A DNA stretch of 5,401 nucleotides from Promethearchaeota archaeon (lineage in GTDB: Archaea; Asgardarchaeota; Lokiarchaeia; Sigyniarchaeales; SOKP01), in NCBI GenBank assembly GCA_019057355.1, contig DXJM01000163.1, positions 1 through 5,401 on the forward strand, written 5' to 3'. Below the pieces are notes generated by a model. It had not been told where the DNA came from, did not search any database, and saw only the letters and a list, made by a program, of their open reading frames with translations. The translations under genes were made by a program, and so were the position numbers. This document shows positions 5,335 to 5,401 of this stretch, piece by piece. How positions within the stretch are numbered: the first letter of the stretch is position 1; every line of letters begins with the position of its first letter.

Positions 5335-5401
5335 ATGAAGCATGGCCGGTCGTACTACGAGTGGTTGAACCGGGTGTTGGATAATTTGGCACCGGCGCAT
5401 G
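5335..5401 (+). CDS. Unidentified open frame running off the window end (doubtful)
   Basis: From ATG 5335 the frame stays open to the last base and reads MKHGRSYYEWLNRVLDNLAP and on, 22 codons in all. The codons mostly end in G or C (TAC, GAG, TTG, AAC, CGG, GTG), unlike every other gene here, while the other two forward frames contain stops. No ribosome binding site is seen. The start lies only 16 nt from the leuS start, leaving no room for two divergent promoters. It may be a real gene fragment of foreign origin, a chimeric join, or an accident of G+C-rich DNA. No function can be suggested. Confidence 0.25.
   Translation, partial: MKHGRSYYEWLNRVLDNLAPAH
5341..5401. repeat. Imperfect inverted repeat bounding a G+C-rich terminal segment
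   Basis: CATGGCCGGT (5341-5350) is complementary to ACCGGC-CATG within 5391-5401, with one unpaired G at 5397. This gives a 10-bp stem enclosing about 40 nt. The segment contains 35 G/C in 61 bases, against 14 in the preceding 60. I could not fit it to a tRNA in either orientation: the T-loop-like GTTCAACCA on the minus strand lacks the closing G53-C61 pair. It could be a structured RNA, a mobile-element end or unrelated sequence. Confidence 0.35.

Noticed and set aside
5355..5385. Integron attC core sites (GTTGAAC, GTTGGAT)
   Set aside because: Both are direct matches to the degenerate GTTRRRY pattern on one strand without the paired inverse site in attC order. Chance matches to so loose a consensus are expected.
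5341..5401. tRNA gene at the window end
   Set aside because: The outer stem and a T-loop-like GTTCAACCA on the minus strand were tempting, but the G53-C61 pair, D-arm and anticodon arm cannot be formed in either orientation, and the length is too short.

Overview
The window is AT-rich and probably archaeal, with a reasonable but unproven resemblance to Asgard (Lokiarchaeia-like) genomes. The archaeal signals are: a 30-nt insertion in the leucyl-tRNA synthetase gene that folds into a textbook bulge-helix-bulge (BHB) splicing motif; a TATA-like box about 26 nt upstream of an ATG with no Shine-Dalgarno sequence, as expected for a leaderless archaeal mRNA; a heterodisulfide reductase C subunit; and a hypothetical protein whose sequence style recalls the longin/roadblock-type proteins abundant in Asgard archaea. 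In contrast, the triosephosphate isomerase and the leucyl-tRNA synthetase are both of bacterial type, a mixture often seen in such lineages.

Layout. Positions 1-105 hold no gene, only a leader with a strong Shine-Dalgarno. Positions 106-612 (+) encode HdrC, whose first codon appears to be ACG rather than ATG. After a 109-nt spacer with a T-rich stretch and a 14-bp palindrome, a TTG-initiated triosephosphate isomerase gene (tpiA) occupies 722-1492 (+). It converges, with only 4 nt between the stops, on a 290-residue protein of unknown function (1497-2369, -). Positions 2370-2495 hold that gene's promoter and the end of the leuS transcript. The leucyl-tRNA synthetase gene fills 2496-5318 (-). 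The last 61 nt are abruptly G+C-rich, are bounded by an inverted repeat and carry the start of an unidentified open frame.

How the genes relate. There is no obvious shared pathway: HdrC belongs to thiol/ferredoxin electron transfer, TpiA to glycolysis/gluconeogenesis and LeuRS to translation. Each has its own start signals and they do not form one operon.

The main discovery is in leuS. Read directly, the gene is interrupted by an in-frame TAA just after the HIGH-motif region. The interruption is exactly 30 nt, and its ends inferred from protein conservation coincide to the nucleotide with the two predicted cleavage points of a BHB motif: two 3-nt bulges around a perfect 4-bp helix, with an 8-bp stem inside and the stop codon in the loop. 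The simplest reading is a very short archaeal intron in a protein-coding gene, removed by the tRNA splicing endonuclease, on which production of full-length LeuRS would depend.
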